Below, piece by piece: positions 8,291 to 18,340 of a stretch of DNA of 64,000 nt (position 1 is its first letter; each line of letters begins with the position of its first letter). Below the pieces are notes generated by a model. It saw only the letters and a program-made list of their open reading frames with translations. It searched no databases and was not told the origin of the DNA. The DNA comes from Fictibacillus nanhaiensis (GTDB lineage: Bacteria; Bacillota; Bacilli; Bacillales; Fictibacillaceae): NCBI GenBank assembly GCA_017052515.1, contig JAFHKR010000039.1, forward strand, positions 2,037,767 to 2,101,766, given 5' to 3'. Position numbers and translations under genes: made by a program.

Positions 8291-8695
8291 TTAATTTAAT
8301 AAAGCGGTTTCTGTCTTTTTTACTAATTCTTTTGCGATGCTAATCCACTTTTGATCCACTGTTGCATCAGGATCTTGTGGTTCTGAGAACTGATTAAAAC
8401 TTCCTGAGATGTTCCCTGTTTCAGCGTTATCATCAAGCCCTACTTGGTATTTGTGAGCCAACAAAAAGGGTTCACCAAATTGAATCGTCGTATCTTTCTT
8501 ATCTAATTGACCATCAATCGCTTGAAAAGGAATTCTTAAAAACGTGTATCCAACTTCATCGTCCAGTTTATAATCAAAGTATCCGTGATCATAATCCCAG
8601 TTTCCTCCATATGAAAAGCCCATTCCTTTCAATACTTCTTCCGCTTCATTCAGTGGACAACACTCGTTTTCGAGGCTGCTTTTTATCGGTTTCAA
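8291..8695 (-). CDS. yugN: YugN-like family protein
   Basis: A protein of about 134 residues matching the YugN family of bacilli, with the recognisable segment GGNWDYDHGYFDYKLDDEVGYTFLRIPF. The function is unknown in this family. The start is placed at TTG 8695, which has GGGGTGA 5 bases upstream; the frame also holds a GTG at 8704 without a ribosome site. The neighbours yugO (convergent) and pgi (upstream) are the same as in B. subtilis. Confidence 0.85.
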   Translation of the reverse strand: MKPIKSSLENECCPLNEAEEVLKGMGFSYGGNWDYDHGYFDYKLDDEVGYTFLRIPFQAIDGQLDKKDTTIQFGEPFLLAHKYQVGLDDNAETGNISGSFNQFSEPQDPDATVDQKWISIAKELVKKTETALLN

Positions 8696-8776
8696 AATCG
8701 TCACCCCTTTATGAACTTTTTCTTATCGTTTCCAAAATAAGCGAGATTATTTGCGTCTTCTATAAGAAAAATATAA

Positions 8777-8809
8777 AAAAGCCCAACTCAGCGGCCGAGT
8801 TAGGCTTTT
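8777..8809 (-). terminator. Terminator of pgi
   Basis: A 13-bp stem (8777-8789 with 8797-8809) with one non-Watson-Crick pair and a T run on the minus strand. Confidence 0.88.
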
Positions 8810-8815
8810 ATAGGA

Positions 8816-10165
8816 TTAAAGACGTTTTTCTAATTCTTCTTTTTCTTTTTCAAATCCTGGTTTACCTAATAAAGCAAACATGTTCTTCTTGTAAGCTTCT
8901 ACTCCTGGTTGATCAAATGGATTTACACCTAACAAGTATCCACTTACCGCACATGCTTTTTCAAAGAAATACACGAGATAGCCAAAATGATAAGGCGTCA
9001 TTTCAGGAATACTTACGACTAAGTTAGGAACGCCACCATCTGTATGAGCAAGCATCGTACCTTGGAATGCCTTCTTGTTAACAAAGTCCATCGTTTGCCC
9101 TGCTAAGAAATTTAGTTTATCCAAGTTCTGACCATCTTCTTCAATCGTGATCTCTTCTCGAGCATGATCAACATATAACACAGTTTCAAATAGATCACGA
9201 CGTCCTTCTTGTACATACTGTCCCATAGAGTGAAGATCTGTAGTGAAGTCGACGGATGCAGGATAGATTCCTTTGTAGTCTTTCCCTTCACTTTCACCGT
9301 AAAGTTGTTTCCACCATTCAGATACATAGTGAAGACCTGGCTCGTAGTTTACCATTAACTCAATGGTTTTGCCTTTATTATAAAGAGCATTACGAACTGC
9401 AGCATATTGGTACGCTTGGTTCTCAGCAAGGTTTGAATTGTTGAAGTCAGCGGCAGCTTCCTTCGCACCGTTCATCATCTCTTCAATGTTTACTCCACTT
9501 ACTGCGATCGGTAAAAGGCCAACAGCCGTTAACACCGAATAACGTCCACCAACGTCATCAGGAATGATAAAGGATTCATAACCCTCTTCGTTCGCTAAAG
9601 TTTTTAATGCCCCTTGAGCTTTGTCAGTCGTTGCATAAATACGTTTACGAGCCTCGTCTTTTCCGTATTTTTCTTCTAAGAACTTTCTAAAGATACGGAA
9701 CGCGATTGCAGGCTCAGTAGTAGTGCCAGATTTAGAGATCACATTTACAGAAACATCTTTATCTTTTAATACATCAAAAAGTTCTTTAACATAAGTTGAA
9801 GAGATGTTCTGTCCAGCAAAGAATACTTGAGGCGTCTTGCGGTCTTCTTTTGCTAAAAGGTTATAGAAAGAATGGTTTAACATTTCGATCGCTGCACGTG
9901 CTCCTAGGTAAGAACCACCAATTCCAACCACGATCAATACATCAGAATCACTTTTGATTTTTTCCGCACTTTTTACGATTCGGCTAAACTCTTCACGGTC
10001 GTAGTTTTCAGGCAGATCCACCCAGCCAAGGAAGTCATTCCCCGCTCCTGTTTTTTCATGAATCGCTTCATGAGCCGTTTTCACAGCACCTGTTAGATAA
10101 TCTACTTCATGCTGACCAATAAAAGAAAGTGCCTTGCTATAATCAAAACTTAGCTTTTTTGTCAT
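8816..10165 (-). CDS. pgi: Glucose-6-phosphate isomerase
   Basis: A 449-residue cytosolic glycolytic enzyme interconverting glucose-6-phosphate and fructose-6-phosphate. Family hallmarks are visible: [13 protein letters not shown] near residue 80, [10 protein letters not shown] in the sugar-phosphate-binding SIS fold, [14 protein letters not shown], and the C-terminal [13 protein letters not shown] with the catalytic Lys. Length is as usual for Bacillus. ATG at 10165 follows AGGAGGTTTACAT. It forms a single-gene unit with its own terminator. A match to the CcpA cre consensus lies about 75 bases upstream of the start. Confidence 0.97.
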   Translation of the reverse strand: MTKKLSFDYSKALSFIGQHEVDYLTGAVKTAHEAIHEKTGAGNDFLGWVDLPENYDREEFSRIVKSAEKIKSDSDVLIVVGIGGSYLGARAAIEMLNHSFYNLLAKEDRKTPQVFFAGQNISSTYVKELFDVLKDKDVSVNVISKSGTTTEPAIAFRIFRKFLEEKYGKDEARKRIYATTDKAQGALKTLANEEGYESFIIPDDVGGRYSVLTAVGLLPIAVSGVNIEEMMNGAKEAAADFNNSNLAENQAYQYAAVRNALYNKGKTIELMVNYEPGLHYVSEWWKQLYGESEGKDYKGIYPASVDFTTDLHSMGQYVQEGRRDLFETVLYVDHAREEITIEEDGQNLDKLNFLAGQTMDFVNKKAFQGTMLAHTDGGVPNLVVSIPEMTPYHFGYLVYFFEKACAVSGYLLGVNPFDQPGVEAYKKNMFALLGKPGFEKEKEELEKRL

Positions 10166-10238
10166 ATGTAAACCTCCTAGAACATCATTATTCTTTCACT
10201 TTATACAAGTACAACGACCAAATCAAGAAACCAGACAA

Positions 10239-10253
10239 ATGTAATCGTTTTCT
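10239..10253. promoter_or_regulatory. Candidate cre site upstream of pgi
   Basis: ATGTAATCGTTTTCT fits the CcpA-binding consensus WTGNAANCGNWNNCW at every position. It lies 74 bases upstream of the pgi start codon. Binding is not shown by sequence alone. Confidence 0.4.
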
Positions 10254-10422
10254 TAACAAAAGACGAAATATTCAAAAAGCAACCATATAAAAAGAAGGAT
10301 CATTCCCCTCGTTTTATATGGCTCACTTGTTTCTCTCACCTTTCACATTGTTACAGATAGTACAAGTAAAAGGTGTCACTATAATTTGTTCCAAACACTT
10401 ATTTTATAATCCTAAAGATAAA

Positions 10423-10550
10423 GTTGATTGTATTGGAGAGTGCGACACTCCTGGAGGATCAGCGTGACAGGTGAGACAGCTAACCGTGCATAGTACTAGC
10501 TGGTCACCTGACGGCCCTCGGAAAGCGAGTATCCCGCAACGGAAATCAAC
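10423..10550 (-). repeat. Dispersed intergenic element, short form (128 bp), reverse orientation
   Basis: It starts GTTGATTG and ends GGAAATCAAC, giving 7-bp terminal inverted repeats (GTTGATT/AATCAAC). The interior shares the ACGG...CTCGGAAAGCGAG and GTGAGAC blocks with the other copies in this window but is more divergent. With it, the 400-bp gap between pgi and the alcohol dehydrogenase holds only this element, the cre-like site and an inverted repeat (CCATATAAA/TTTATATGG near 10284-10320). Confidence 0.8.
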
Positions 10551-10566
10551 CAATTTCATGAAACTT

Positions 10567-11730
10567 TTATAAAGACATTCTTAAAATGTTAAGTACATCT
10601 TCTTTATTCTGTTTCTTAAAGTTCCCAAATTCTCCTCTGGCCATCGCTTTTTCTGCAATAAGGTCAAGTTTTGAATCATCAATGTCATAGTCTTTAAGAG
10701 CATTTGGCGCCCCAAGTGACGTCCAGAAAGCAGATAGACGATCAATACCTTCAAGAGCTACTTCTTTATCTGATTTTCCTTCTGTTTCAACGTTAAACAC
10801 GCGAACGGCAAGTTGCTTAAAGCGAGCCACATTCGTATCCACGTTATGTCTCATCCAGTTAGGGAAAAGAATAGCTAAGCCGCCAGCATGCGGAATATCA
10901 TAAACAGCTGAAACAGCATGTTCAATGTTATGACTTCCCCAGTCACCTCGAACACCCATTTGAAGTGTCCCGTTTAATGCCATCGTACCGTTATATAGGA
11001 TTGTTTCACGCAACTCATAATTCTCAAGATCATCTAAAAGCTTAGGTGCCGTTTCCATTACTGTTAATAGAATGGATTCTGCAAAGCGGTCTTGTAGAGG
11101 TGTATTTGTCGCGTTATGGAAATATTGTTCAAATACATGCGACATCATATCTACTATTCCATAGATCGTTTGGTCTTTAGGTACTGAGAACGTATAAGTT
11201 GGATCTAAAATCGAAAATTTAGGGAATACAAGCGGACTTCCCCAACCATATTTCTCTTGCGTTTCCCAGTTCGTGATAACAGAACCTGAATTCATTTCAG
11301 ATCCTGTTGCAGCTAGTGTAAGAACTGTTCCAAAAGGAAGTGCATCTTCTACTTGAGCTTTTAGCGTAATGATGTCCCATACATCTCCATCATACTTTGC
11401 TCCAGCTGCAATAGCCTTTGTACAGTCAATAACACTTCCACCACCAACAGCTAATAGAACATCGATGCCTTTTTCTTTACAAATCTCTACCCCTTTACGG
11501 ACAGTAGATACTCTCGGATTTGGTTCTACACCTGAAAGCTCACTAACCTCAGCATCCATCTTCTTCAGCTCGTTCATGACTTCATCAAACAAACCGTTTC
11601 TTTTGATGCTTCCTCCGCCATATACAACGAGGACTTTCTTTCCGAATTTCCCTAGTTCATCTTTTAGCGTTTGAATTTGGTTTTTACCAAAAACTAATCG
11701 AGTTGGATTGTAATATATATATTCGTTCAT
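10567..11730 (-). CDS. yugJ: Iron-containing alcohol dehydrogenase (YugJ/butanol dehydrogenase type)
   Basis: A 387-residue group III alcohol dehydrogenase, probably NADH-dependent with a butanol/aldehyde-type substrate. The nucleotide site [13 protein letters not shown] is clear. Metal ligands lie in [12 protein letters not shown] (Asp and His) and in [19 protein letters not shown] (two His). The best start is ATG at 11730, eight bases after AGGAG; TTG at 11733 is next to it. B. subtilis has two tandem paralogues here (yugK, yugJ); only one is present in this window. The downstream side ends in the dispersed repeat rather than an evident terminator. Confidence 0.9.
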   Translation of the reverse strand: MNEYIYYNPTRLVFGKNQIQTLKDELGKFGKKVLVVYGGGSIKRNGLFDEVMNELKKMDAEVSELSGVEPNPRVSTVRKGVEICKEKGIDVLLAVGGGSVIDCTKAIAAGAKYDGDVWDIITLKAQVEDALPFGTVLTLAATGSEMNSGSVITNWETQEKYGWGSPLVFPKFSILDPTYTFSVPKDQTIYGIVDMMSHVFEQYFHNATNTPLQDRFAESILLTVMETAPKLLDDLENYELRETILYNGTMALNGTLQMGVRGDWGSHNIEHAVSAVYDIPHAGGLAILFPNWMRHNVDTNVARFKQLAVRVFNVETEGKSDKEVALEGIDRLSAFWTSLGAPNALKDYDIDDSKLDLIAEKAMARGEFGNFKKQNKEDVLNILRMSL

Positions 11731-11926
11731 CAAAATCTCTCCTTCTTACATGGTTTAACCCGTATTATGTGGCACATGAATTGTAATGTAAAGTAATTAG
11801 CTTATCGAATACTAGCATGTGTTTTATTCCTTTGTTTCATGCTACAGAATTAGGGAATGCATAAATATGTACAATAATTGACATCCTAAAGAAGCTATTC
11901 TATTCATACAAAAAGGAGGAAATGAC

Positions 11927-12163
11927 ATGAGTGGATTACAGCGCTTCGCACTTGCTTTGGTTATAATCGGAGCTATTAATTGGGGTCTGATTGGATTCTT
12001 TCAGTTCGATCTAGTGGCCGCTATTTTTGGAGGTCAAGACGCTGCTCTTGCCCGAATCGTTTATGGTCTAGTAGGTCTTTCAGGTCTATATTGTTTAACG
12101 TTATTGTTTAAACCTTCTGAGGAACTTAGTCGTGAAGGCCATGCAGAACATAATCGTGTATAA
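11927..12163 (+). CDS. yuzA: DUF378 membrane protein YuzA
   Basis: A 78-residue protein with two membrane helices (about residues 7-27 and 40-61) and the DUF378 core NWGLIGFFQFDLVAAIFGG. The function is unknown. It has a strong ribosome site (AAAGGAGGAAATGAC). Its position between yugJ and yugI matches B. subtilis. Confidence 0.9.
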   Translation: MSGLQRFALALVIIGAINWGLIGFFQFDLVAAIFGGQDAALARIVYGLVGLSGLYCLTLLFKPSEELSREGHAEHNRV

Positions 12164-12172
12164 TTTCATATA

Positions 12173-12200
12173 AAAAAACCTCTCAATTGAGAGGTTTTTT
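12173..12200. terminator. Bidirectional terminator between yuzA and yugI
   Basis: A self-complementary palindrome with A6 on the left and T6 on the right (core ACCTCTCAATTGAGAGGT) between convergent genes. Confidence 0.92.
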
Positions 12201-12203
12201 TTA

Positions 12204-12623
12204 TTACTTTTTAAGGCGCTTGTTTAGTTGAGCCTGACGATCTGTAGACTCTTTCAACCAATCTTTAAGTTTTGCTTCAAGAGTGTTGAAACCTTTGTTA
12301 GCGTCTTGATTGTTTGTGTTGCTCTTTTTGTTATTGTTGTTGAATCCACCAGGACGGCGTTCTTTTTTAGGTGCAGGAGCTGGAGCTTCCTGTGTTTGTC
12401 GGATGGACAGTGAAATTTTCTTGCTGTCTTCGTCAACAGAAAGAACCTTTACTGACACAACGTCACCAACACTCAATGCATCGTTAATATCTTTAACGAA
12501 ACCATGTGAAACTTCAGAGATGTGTACAAGACCTTGTACATTATCATTTAATGCAACGAACGCACCAAAAGGCTTAATGCCTGTAACTTTACCTTCAACA
12601 ATGCTACCTACTTCAAAATTCAT
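12204..12623 (-). CDS. yugI: S1 RNA-binding domain protein YugI (general stress protein 13)
   Basis: A 139-residue protein. Residues 1-75 are one S1 domain (GSIVEGKVTGIKPFGAFVALNDNVQGLVHISEVS...VKVLSVDEDSKKISLSIR), as in polynucleotide phosphorylase and ribosomal protein S1. The rest is a basic, Pro/Asn-rich tail (APAPAPKKERRPGG and a poly-Asn stretch). It probably binds RNA or ribosomes. ATG at 12623 follows AGGAGTGTTTTC. Confidence 0.92.
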   Translation of the reverse strand: MNFEVGSIVEGKVTGIKPFGAFVALNDNVQGLVHISEVSHGFVKDINDALSVGDVVSVKVLSVDEDSKKISLSIRQTQEAPAPAPKKERRPGGFNNNNKKSNTNNQDANKGFNTLEAKLKDWLKESTDRQAQLNKRLKK

Positions 12624-12703
12624 GAAAACACTCCTAACTATTTTTTAACCTGTTAAGTATAACATAACTAAATCGTACAAGCAAAACTAATAAAGAGAGT
12701 GTT

Positions 12704-14620
12704 TTATTGACTTGAGACCGTCATTTCAAGAACTTGATCATGCTTTGCTGAAAGGTCTTTACCAAAGTTGTATGTTTTCTCAATATTTATTTGATGCCAC
12801 AACATGAACATGAGCACCGTCCATATTTTTCTGCTATAATCGCCTCTGCCACTGCGATGTCCTTCTAACAGGTCCAGTACGACTTCTTTATTCAAGTATT
12901 GATCTGTATGGCTCGTTTGGATGAGTTGTTTAGCCCAATCGTACATCTCATTCTTTAACCAATGTCGAATTGGAACAGGGAATCCTAATTTACGACGATG
13001 CAGCACAGAATCGGGAACGATTCCGTTCATCGCTTCTCTTAATGCGTATTTTGTTGTTCCATTCGTTACGGTTAGATTAGGGTGCAATCTGGAAGCAACA
13101 TCAAATACTTCTTTATCCAGGAAAGGGACTCTCAGCTCTAGCGAATGAGCCATCGTCATCTTATCAGCTTTAACAAGGATATCGCCTCTCATCCAAGTGT
13201 GGAGGTCAATATATTGCATCTTATGAACATCGTGAAATGCACTCGCTTGATCGTACAAAGGTTTTGTTACATTTTTATAGTTATATGCAGGACGATATTC
13301 TTTCAGGAGCTTACTTTTTTCATTCTCTGAGAACATTTTCGCATTACCAATATATCGTTCTTCAATGGTCATGCTTCCACGCTGCATGAAACTTTTACCT
13401 TTAACACCTTCAGGCAAGATGCTAGCAATAGCGGCTAGACCTTTTGCAACACCTATTGGCAATGAAGAAAGATGTCTTAATGAATGAGGCTCATGGTAGA
13501 TGTTGTACCCTCCAAACAACTCATCCGCACCTTCACCTGATAGAACAACCGTCACGTGTTTGGCAGCTTCACGCGCCACAAAATACAAGGGAACAGCTGC
13601 TGGATCGGCAACAGGATCATCCATATGCCAAATGATCTTAGGAAGTTCTTTAATAAATTCTTCAGGTTTAACAAGATAGTGGATATTCTCAACATTTAAT
13701 GCTGCCGCAGTTTGTACAGCTACATCTATTTCACTGAATCCTTCTCTTTCAAATCCGACCGTAAACGTTTTTAGCGATGGATGTAGCTCACTTGCTAAAG
13801 CGACGATGGCACTCGAATCTATTCCGCCAGACAAGAATGCTCCTACCGGAACGTCAGAACGCATATGAACTTTTACTGAATCCCGCATAACAGAACGAAT
13901 TTCTTTTTTTGCTTCTTCAAGCGTCATGTTGCTAGGTTTAAAACTAGGCTTCCAATAGGATTGAATAGAAAGAGGTCTGCCTGCTTTTTTTACAAAATAA
14001 TGCCCCGGTTCAAGCTTTTTAATTCCTTTTGTCAAAGTCATTGGCTCTGGCACGAATTGATACGTCAGATAGTGATGAAGAGCTTCAGCATCTACTTCCT
14101 GTTTTTCCTTAACCACAGTAATACTTTTCTTTTCAGACGCACAGTATAACCCTTCTTCATCTTCAAGATAAAAGAAAGGTTTGATCCCAAAACGGTCTCG
14201 TGCTCCATAAAGCTCTTTCTTTTCCTTATCCCATATTAAAAATCCAAACATCCCTCGAAGTTCTGTAAAAGCCTTCTCTCTTCTATCGCTAAAAAGAGCA
14301 AGAATAACTTCAGTATCTGAGTGTGTTTTAAATCGATAGCCTTTTTCTTCTAGTTCTTTTCTTATTTCAACATAATTATATATTTCACCGTTGAAGATTA
14401 TCCAATAACGGTCATCTTCGTATGAAAGGGGTTGTTTCCCACTTTCAATATCAATGATGCTCAAACGGCGGAAACCGAAACGAACATATTGGTCTACAAA
14501 ATGACCACTATCATCTGGACCTCGATGAGTAATGATATTTGTCATATTGATTAATTGTTCCGTTTCTTTTTGTTCTACCGTTTCAGGCGTGTTTAACATA
14601 TATCCAATAAAACCGCACAT
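12704..14620 (-). CDS. asnB: Asparagine synthetase (glutamine-hydrolysing)
   Basis: A 638-residue two-domain enzyme converting aspartate, glutamine and ATP to asparagine. The start ATG at 14620, behind GAGGAGG, exposes catalytic Cys2 of the glutaminase domain after Met removal (MCGFIGY); an upstream in-frame ATG would bury it. The synthetase domain has the ATP pyrophosphatase loop FLSGGIDSSAIVALA. Bacillus has three paralogues (AsnB, AsnH, AsnO); the sequence does not settle which, and AsnB/AsnO are the best fits. It lies upstream, on the same strand, of yugI. Confidence 0.93.
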   Translation of the reverse strand: MCGFIGYMLNTPETVEQKETEQLINMTNIITHRGPDDSGHFVDQYVRFGFRRLSIIDIESGKQPLSYEDDRYWIIFNGEIYNYVEIRKELEEKGYRFKTHSDTEVILALFSDRREKAFTELRGMFGFLIWDKEKKELYGARDRFGIKPFFYLEDEEGLYCASEKKSITVVKEKQEVDAEALHHYLTYQFVPEPMTLTKGIKKLEPGHYFVKKAGRPLSIQSYWKPSFKPSNMTLEEAKKEIRSVMRDSVKVHMRSDVPVGAFLSGGIDSSAIVALASELHPSLKTFTVGFEREGFSEIDVAVQTAAALNVENIHYLVKPEEFIKELPKIIWHMDDPVADPAAVPLYFVAREAAKHVTVVLSGEGADELFGGYNIYHEPHSLRHLSSLPIGVAKGLAAIASILPEGVKGKSFMQRGSMTIEERYIGNAKMFSENEKSKLLKEYRPAYNYKNVTKPLYDQASAFHDVHKMQYIDLHTWMRGDILVKADKMTMAHSLELRVPFLDKEVFDVASRLHPNLTVTNGTTKYALREAMNGIVPDSVLHRRKLGFPVPIRHWLKNEMYDWAKQLIQTSHTDQYLNKEVVLDLLEGHRSGRGDYSRKIWTVLMFMLWHQINIEKTYNFGKDLSAKHDQVLEMTVSSQ

Positions 14621-14852
14621 TTTCAAGTTCCTCCTCAAAAAACAGCTCAAGTGTCCACTTTCCATTTATTAAACCAAGTTAACTAATTGGTTTTCCAGAA
14701 TATTAATTAAATCCCTTTATATGTGAATGAACTTCTCTATTATAACTCCGTAAAATCCATTCTTCACTACTTTTTTTTGTTAAAAAAATGAAAAACAAGG
14801 AATCTGTACTATATTTGTCGAGAAAAGCGATTTAAAAGTTACAAAACTATTT

Positions 14853-16235
14853 TTAAATCATTGAATTGGGATCTAAGATTCGGTCTATTTCTTCTCTTGA
14901 TAAGATTTTTTTAGACTCCAGTACTTCCTTTAACGTCTTTCCTGTCTCGAAACTTTCTTTTGCTACAGCTGCTGCTTTTTCATATCCGATGTGAGGGTTC
15001 AAGGCTGTAACAAGTGAGAGACTCTGCTCGAGCCACTTTTGTATATTCTCTTCATTAGCTGTTATGTCTTTTAAGCATTTTTCTGTAAAAATTGTGATAC
15101 CATTACTTAAGATCGTTATTGATTGAAGGACATTAAAGCCGATCACAGGCATCATTGCGTTAATCTCTAGCTGGCTTCCGATCGCAGCTGTCGATACACA
15201 CGTGTCATTACCTATCACTTGTGAACAGATCATGTACAAGTTTTCTAAAATAACTGGGTTGATCTTACCTGGCATGATTGATGATCCTGGCTGAACAGCG
15301 GGAAGCATGATTTCGGCAAATCCCGTTCGGGGACCACTGCTTAACAATCTAAGGTCGCTTGATATCTTTATCAGATGTATAGCTAGTTCTTTTAAGTGGC
15401 CGCTTACACGTATAGCTGCATTCGTATTTTGCATGAATGCATATGTATTCTCACTCTGTGTAAACGGTAGGTCTGTCTTTTGAGCGATCTGATTTATCGC
15501 GAGTTCTGCATAATCGGGGTGAGCATTGATCCCCGTTCCTACTGCATTTCCTCCCAATCCTAATTCATATAAAAAGGTTTCGGAGTGTTTCAACGTACGC
15601 TCTACCGATTCTAACGTGCCTCTATAACCTTTGAACTCACTTCCTAAACGGATAGGAACAGCATCCTGCAAGTGTGTTCTTCCTGCCTTTACAATCTCAT
15701 GGAATTGTGTCTCCTTTTTCTTTAGAACTTGAATCAAGCGACGAAGTGCAGGATAAAGCGTTGCATGGAGTTCGGATGCAACAGAAATCTGAATGGCAGT
15801 TGGAATCGTATCGTTGGTCGATTGTGACATATTTACATCGTCGTTTGGATGAACGAGTGAATAATCTCCTTTCTCTCCGCCTAATAACTCAGAAGCACGT
15901 GAAGCAAGAACCTCATTCATGTTCATATTTTGAGAAGTTCCAGCACCTGCTTGGTAGGCATCTACAACAAATTGATCTCTCATTTCGCCGTTTATAATTT
16001 CATCAGCTGCAGACATTATGGCATTTGCTTTTCTATCACTTAAAGCCTTACATTCTTTATTCGCGAAGGCTGCACTTCTTTTAATAATGGCTTGTGCTTT
16101 AATAAAAGCGAACGGTAACCGAATACCGCTAATCGGAAAATTTTCAACCGCACGTTGAGTTTGAGCTCCGTAATAAGCATCTTTAGGGACTTTAACTTCT
16201 CCCAATGTATCTTTGGCCATTCGAAAGTTATCCAA
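14853..16235 (-). CDS. aspA: Aspartase/fumarase superfamily lyase, probably aspartate ammonia-lyase
   Basis: A 460-residue enzyme of the class II fumarase/aspartase family. The signature loop GSSIMPGKINP with the catalytic Ser is present. Two sites favour aspartase over fumarase: QAGAGTSQNMNMNEV (fumarases have QTGSGTQ) and VNMSQSTND (fumarases usually VNKSQSSND). It would deaminate aspartate to fumarate and ammonia. The start is TTG at 16235, 8 bases after GGAGGT. The asparagine synthetase gene follows downstream on the same strand, so both act on aspartate, but the spacing of over 200 bases argues against one operon. Fumarase activity is not excluded. Confidence 0.82.
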   Translation of the reverse strand: MDNFRMAKDTLGEVKVPKDAYYGAQTQRAVENFPISGIRLPFAFIKAQAIIKRSAAFANKECKALSDRKANAIMSAADEIINGEMRDQFVVDAYQAGAGTSQNMNMNEVLASRASELLGGEKGDYSLVHPNDDVNMSQSTNDTIPTAIQISVASELHATLYPALRRLIQVLKKKETQFHEIVKAGRTHLQDAVPIRLGSEFKGYRGTLESVERTLKHSETFLYELGLGGNAVGTGINAHPDYAELAINQIAQKTDLPFTQSENTYAFMQNTNAAIRVSGHLKELAIHLIKISSDLRLLSSGPRTGFAEIMLPAVQPGSSIMPGKINPVILENLYMICSQVIGNDTCVSTAAIGSQLEINAMMPVIGFNVLQSITILSNGITIFTEKCLKDITANEENIQKWLEQSLSLVTALNPHIGYEKAAAVAKESFETGKTLKEVLESKKILSREEIDRILDPNSMI

Positions 16236-16354
16236 AGTCTCTACCTCCTTTTTTCCATATTTCTTGTATCCCCTTCTTTAAAAAATGTAACCCTTTTCCA
16301 AACAAATGCTTACGACTTTTTAAAGCAACAATGAATACAAAAACAACCTAACAA

Positions 16355-16380
16355 AAAAACCGTCCATTTAGACGGTTTTT
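16355..16380 (-). terminator. Terminator overlapping the end of the small gene at 16368-16616
   Basis: A perfect 10-bp stem (16355-16364 with 16371-16380) with an A/T-rich continuation; the stop codon of the small gene is in the loop. Confidence 0.85.
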
Positions 16381-16616
16381 GCTTTGTGCAGTGAAACCAC
16401 CACAGCAGGCTCTTTTTTTATGAACTTATGTTCAGTTTGATATCCTGCTTTCTTCTGCTTGAGAAAGGTCTTCTCAGATATTGGACGGGGCCTTGACCAG
16501 GAAAGGGAGTCAAGATTTTTCCAATTATCATGTGTAATGATTTCACTTTTGTAATAATAACAGTTGCCGCTCACGTATTCTTCGCAAATATAGCGGACTG
16601 TTTGTCGACTATGCAT
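16368..16616 (-). CDS. Small basic protein, function unknown
   Basis: An 82-residue soluble protein that starts MHSRQTVRYICEEYVSGNC and has a basic second half (FLKQKKAGYQTEHKFIKKEP). It has two Cys in the N-terminal third and no membrane segment. ATG at 16616 is preceded by GGAGAGATGTT, and a terminator closes the gene, so it looks real. I do not recognise a family. Confidence 0.65.
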   Translation of the reverse strand: MHSRQTVRYICEEYVSGNCYYYKSEIITHDNWKNLDSLSWSRPRPISEKTFLKQKKAGYQTEHKFIKKEPAVVVSLHKAKTV

Positions 16617-16673
16617 AACATCTCTCCATTTTTTCTTTCATTATCCCCGCATAACCGTTCATCCATACTTAAG

Positions 16674-16708
16674 CAAAAAAAGGCCTGAAGACCCTACCTC
16701 CAAGCCTT
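16674..16708 (-). terminator. Probable terminator of the YjcZ-type gene
   Basis: An AAGGCTT/AGGCCTT short stem with a long loop runs into a T run on the minus strand. The stem is imperfect. Confidence 0.5.
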
Positions 16709-16714
16709 AATCTG

Positions 16715-16870
16715 TTAATCTCTAGTGTTCCACCACCACCAGCCACCAAATATCAAGATGAGAATAAACACTATAATTACTACAGCCCAGACCCAACCGT
16801 AACCATAGCCGCCATAACCGTAACCTCCGTAAGCATACGGGTAATAGTAAGGATAATATGGAAATGCCAT
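16715..16870 (-). CDS. YjcZ-type small sporulation protein
   Basis: A 51-residue protein. The first 25 residues are Tyr/Gly/Pro-rich (MAFPYYPYYYPYAYGG, then repeated GYGYG), followed by one hydrophobic helix (WAVVIIVFILILIF) and a Trp cluster (GGWWWW). This layout is the YjcZ/YxzM family, which in Bacillus is linked to sporulation. ATG at 16870 has an AGGAGG ribosome site 7 bases upstream. It stands alone. Confidence 0.85.
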   Translation of the reverse strand: MAFPYYPYYYPYAYGGYGYGGYGYGWVWAVVIIVFILILIFGGWWWWNTRD

Positions 16871-17030
16871 CCTGCTACCTCCTCTTATTTCTTTATGCGT
16901 TCTTACTCCTTATTAAAATATGTACGAAGTGGGTAAAGAGGAATAGAGGCAAACGCACAAATTTTAGCAGTCCATTACTTTTTTAAGTGATAAAAGGCTT
17001 TTTCGCATAAATTGTTGCGTCTAGAAAGTT

Positions 17031-17285
17031 GTTGATTTCCGCTCCAGGTTGCGCGCTTTCCATGGGGCGAACGGTGAGCCTCCTGCCGCTTTGCGCCATT
17101 TAGGAGTCTCCACCTGTCTAGTTGCAGTGGCTAGCCCCTCGAGGTCAAAAGTTGAATGGCCAAGAAGGCAAAGTGCGCCTTCCTAGTCCATTCAACTTTT
17201 GCTTGTCGGGGCTGAACGAGCCAATTCCACATTTCGGGCTGACCGCTCGTCCCATAGGAGTCGGCAACCCTACGCTACAATCAAC
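17031..17285 (+). repeat. Dispersed intergenic element, long form (255 bp)
   Basis: The ends are GTTGATTTCCG and CAATCAAC. The outer segments match the short form. The middle carries an extra module with a long hairpin: AAAAGTTGAATGG pairs exactly with CCATTCAACTTTT, and inside it GAAGGC pairs with GCCTTC. The 69-codon open frame inside it has no ribosome site and reads the palindrome, so it is not a gene. The remainder of the 16871-17425 gap shows only an inverted repeat at about 17319-17344 (TTTTTTTAGA/TCTAAAAAA). Confidence 0.88.
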
Positions 17286-17425
17286 TTGCATAGAAGAATA
17301 CAAAAAATCTGCAAGCCCATTTTTTTAGAACCACGTCTAAAAAAGAGGAAATAATTTCTCCTTGTATCTTCGGGGACGTTTGGTGAAACTACTCATAGAA
17401 TTCTGCGGACGGAGGTAAGACATTC

Positions 17426-18310
17426 ATGGCTCTTGATGAAAAGCATATTTATTCTCCAGGATATCGAATTAATGTTAATAATGTTCAGATTTATTATGAA
17501 TACTTCGATCATGAAGATCCCGATGCAAAAGTGGTAGTTCTGGTGCATGGATTTTTATCATCTACAGTAAGTTTTAGAAAGTTGCTTCCTTACTTAACAA
17601 AATCCTATAAAGTTGTTTCCCTTGATCTCCCAGGGTTTGGACAAAGCGAAAAATCAACGAGTTTCATCTACAAGTTATCAAATTATGGTCAACTGATCAT
17701 CGACTTCTTAGACAAATTAAACATAAAAAACGCGATACTGATCGGCCATTCTATGGGTGGCCAAATCTCTATGCAAGCTGCAAAGAAATCTCCAAAAAGA
17801 ATTGAAAAATTAATTCTTCTTGGCTGTTGTTCATACGTAAAAAGAGCTAGCCGCTCTTTAATCGCATGCTCTTACCTACCCTTGTTCACTTGGGGGATGC
17901 GCAATTGGATACAAAGAAAAGATGTAAAAGAAAATTTACTTTCTGTTTTACATGACTCAAAGTTAGTTACAGAAGAAATGATTGAAAGTTATAAGAAGCC
18001 CATTAGCGAAGTAGCGTTTACGGATTCTTTGATTCGATTATTACGCCATCGAGAAGGTGATATGTGCTCTCAGGATTTGAATCAAATTCAACAACCTGTT
18101 TTAATGCTTTGGGGTAAAGAAGATAAAGTGATGCCTGTAAAAACCGGTTTTCGTTTAAAACATGATCTTCCAAATTCAGAACTGATCATCTATGAAAAAT
18201 GTGGTCATCTTCTTATGGAAGAAAAACCCCAAGAAATATGCAGTGAGATCAAACGTTTTATAGAACAAGGCGTAACTCAAGATACTGCGTTTCAACAAGA
18301 AACTTCTTAA
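17426..18310 (+). CDS. Alpha/beta hydrolase
   Basis: A 294-residue protein of the alpha/beta-hydrolase fold. The oxyanion segment VLVHGFLSS, the nucleophile elbow GHSMGG with the catalytic Ser, the acid in LMLWGKEDKVMP and the His in CGHLLMEEKP are in the usual order. No signal peptide is seen, so it is cytosolic. The substrate is unknown. ATG at 17426 follows GGACGGAGGTAAGACATTC. It lies alone, downstream of the dispersed repeat. Confidence 0.88.
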   Translation: MALDEKHIYSPGYRINVNNVQIYYEYFDHEDPDAKVVVLVHGFLSSTVSFRKLLPYLTKSYKVVSLDLPGFGQSEKSTSFIYKLSNYGQLIIDFLDKLNIKNAILIGHSMGGQISMQAAKKSPKRIEKLILLGCCSYVKRASRSLIACSYLPLFTWGMRNWIQRKDVKENLLSVLHDSKLVTEEMIESYKKPISEVAFTDSLIRLLRHREGDMCSQDLNQIQQPVLMLWGKEDKVMPVKTGFRLKHDLPNSELIIYEKCGHLLMEEKPQEICSEIKRFIEQGVTQDTAFQQETS

Positions 18311-18340
18311 TATTGAGTAAGTTGTATCTTTTATTTCATA

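Noticed and set aside
14853..16235. Fumarase (FumC) as the identity of the lyase
   Set aside because: Two diagnostic segments (QAGAGTS, VNMSQSTND) fit aspartase better; fumarase is kept only as a lesser alternative.
17122..17328. 68-codon open frame in the dispersed element
   Set aside because: No ribosome site; it reads through the palindromic hairpin, and similar frames appear in the copy at 57530 only because the DNA is repeated.
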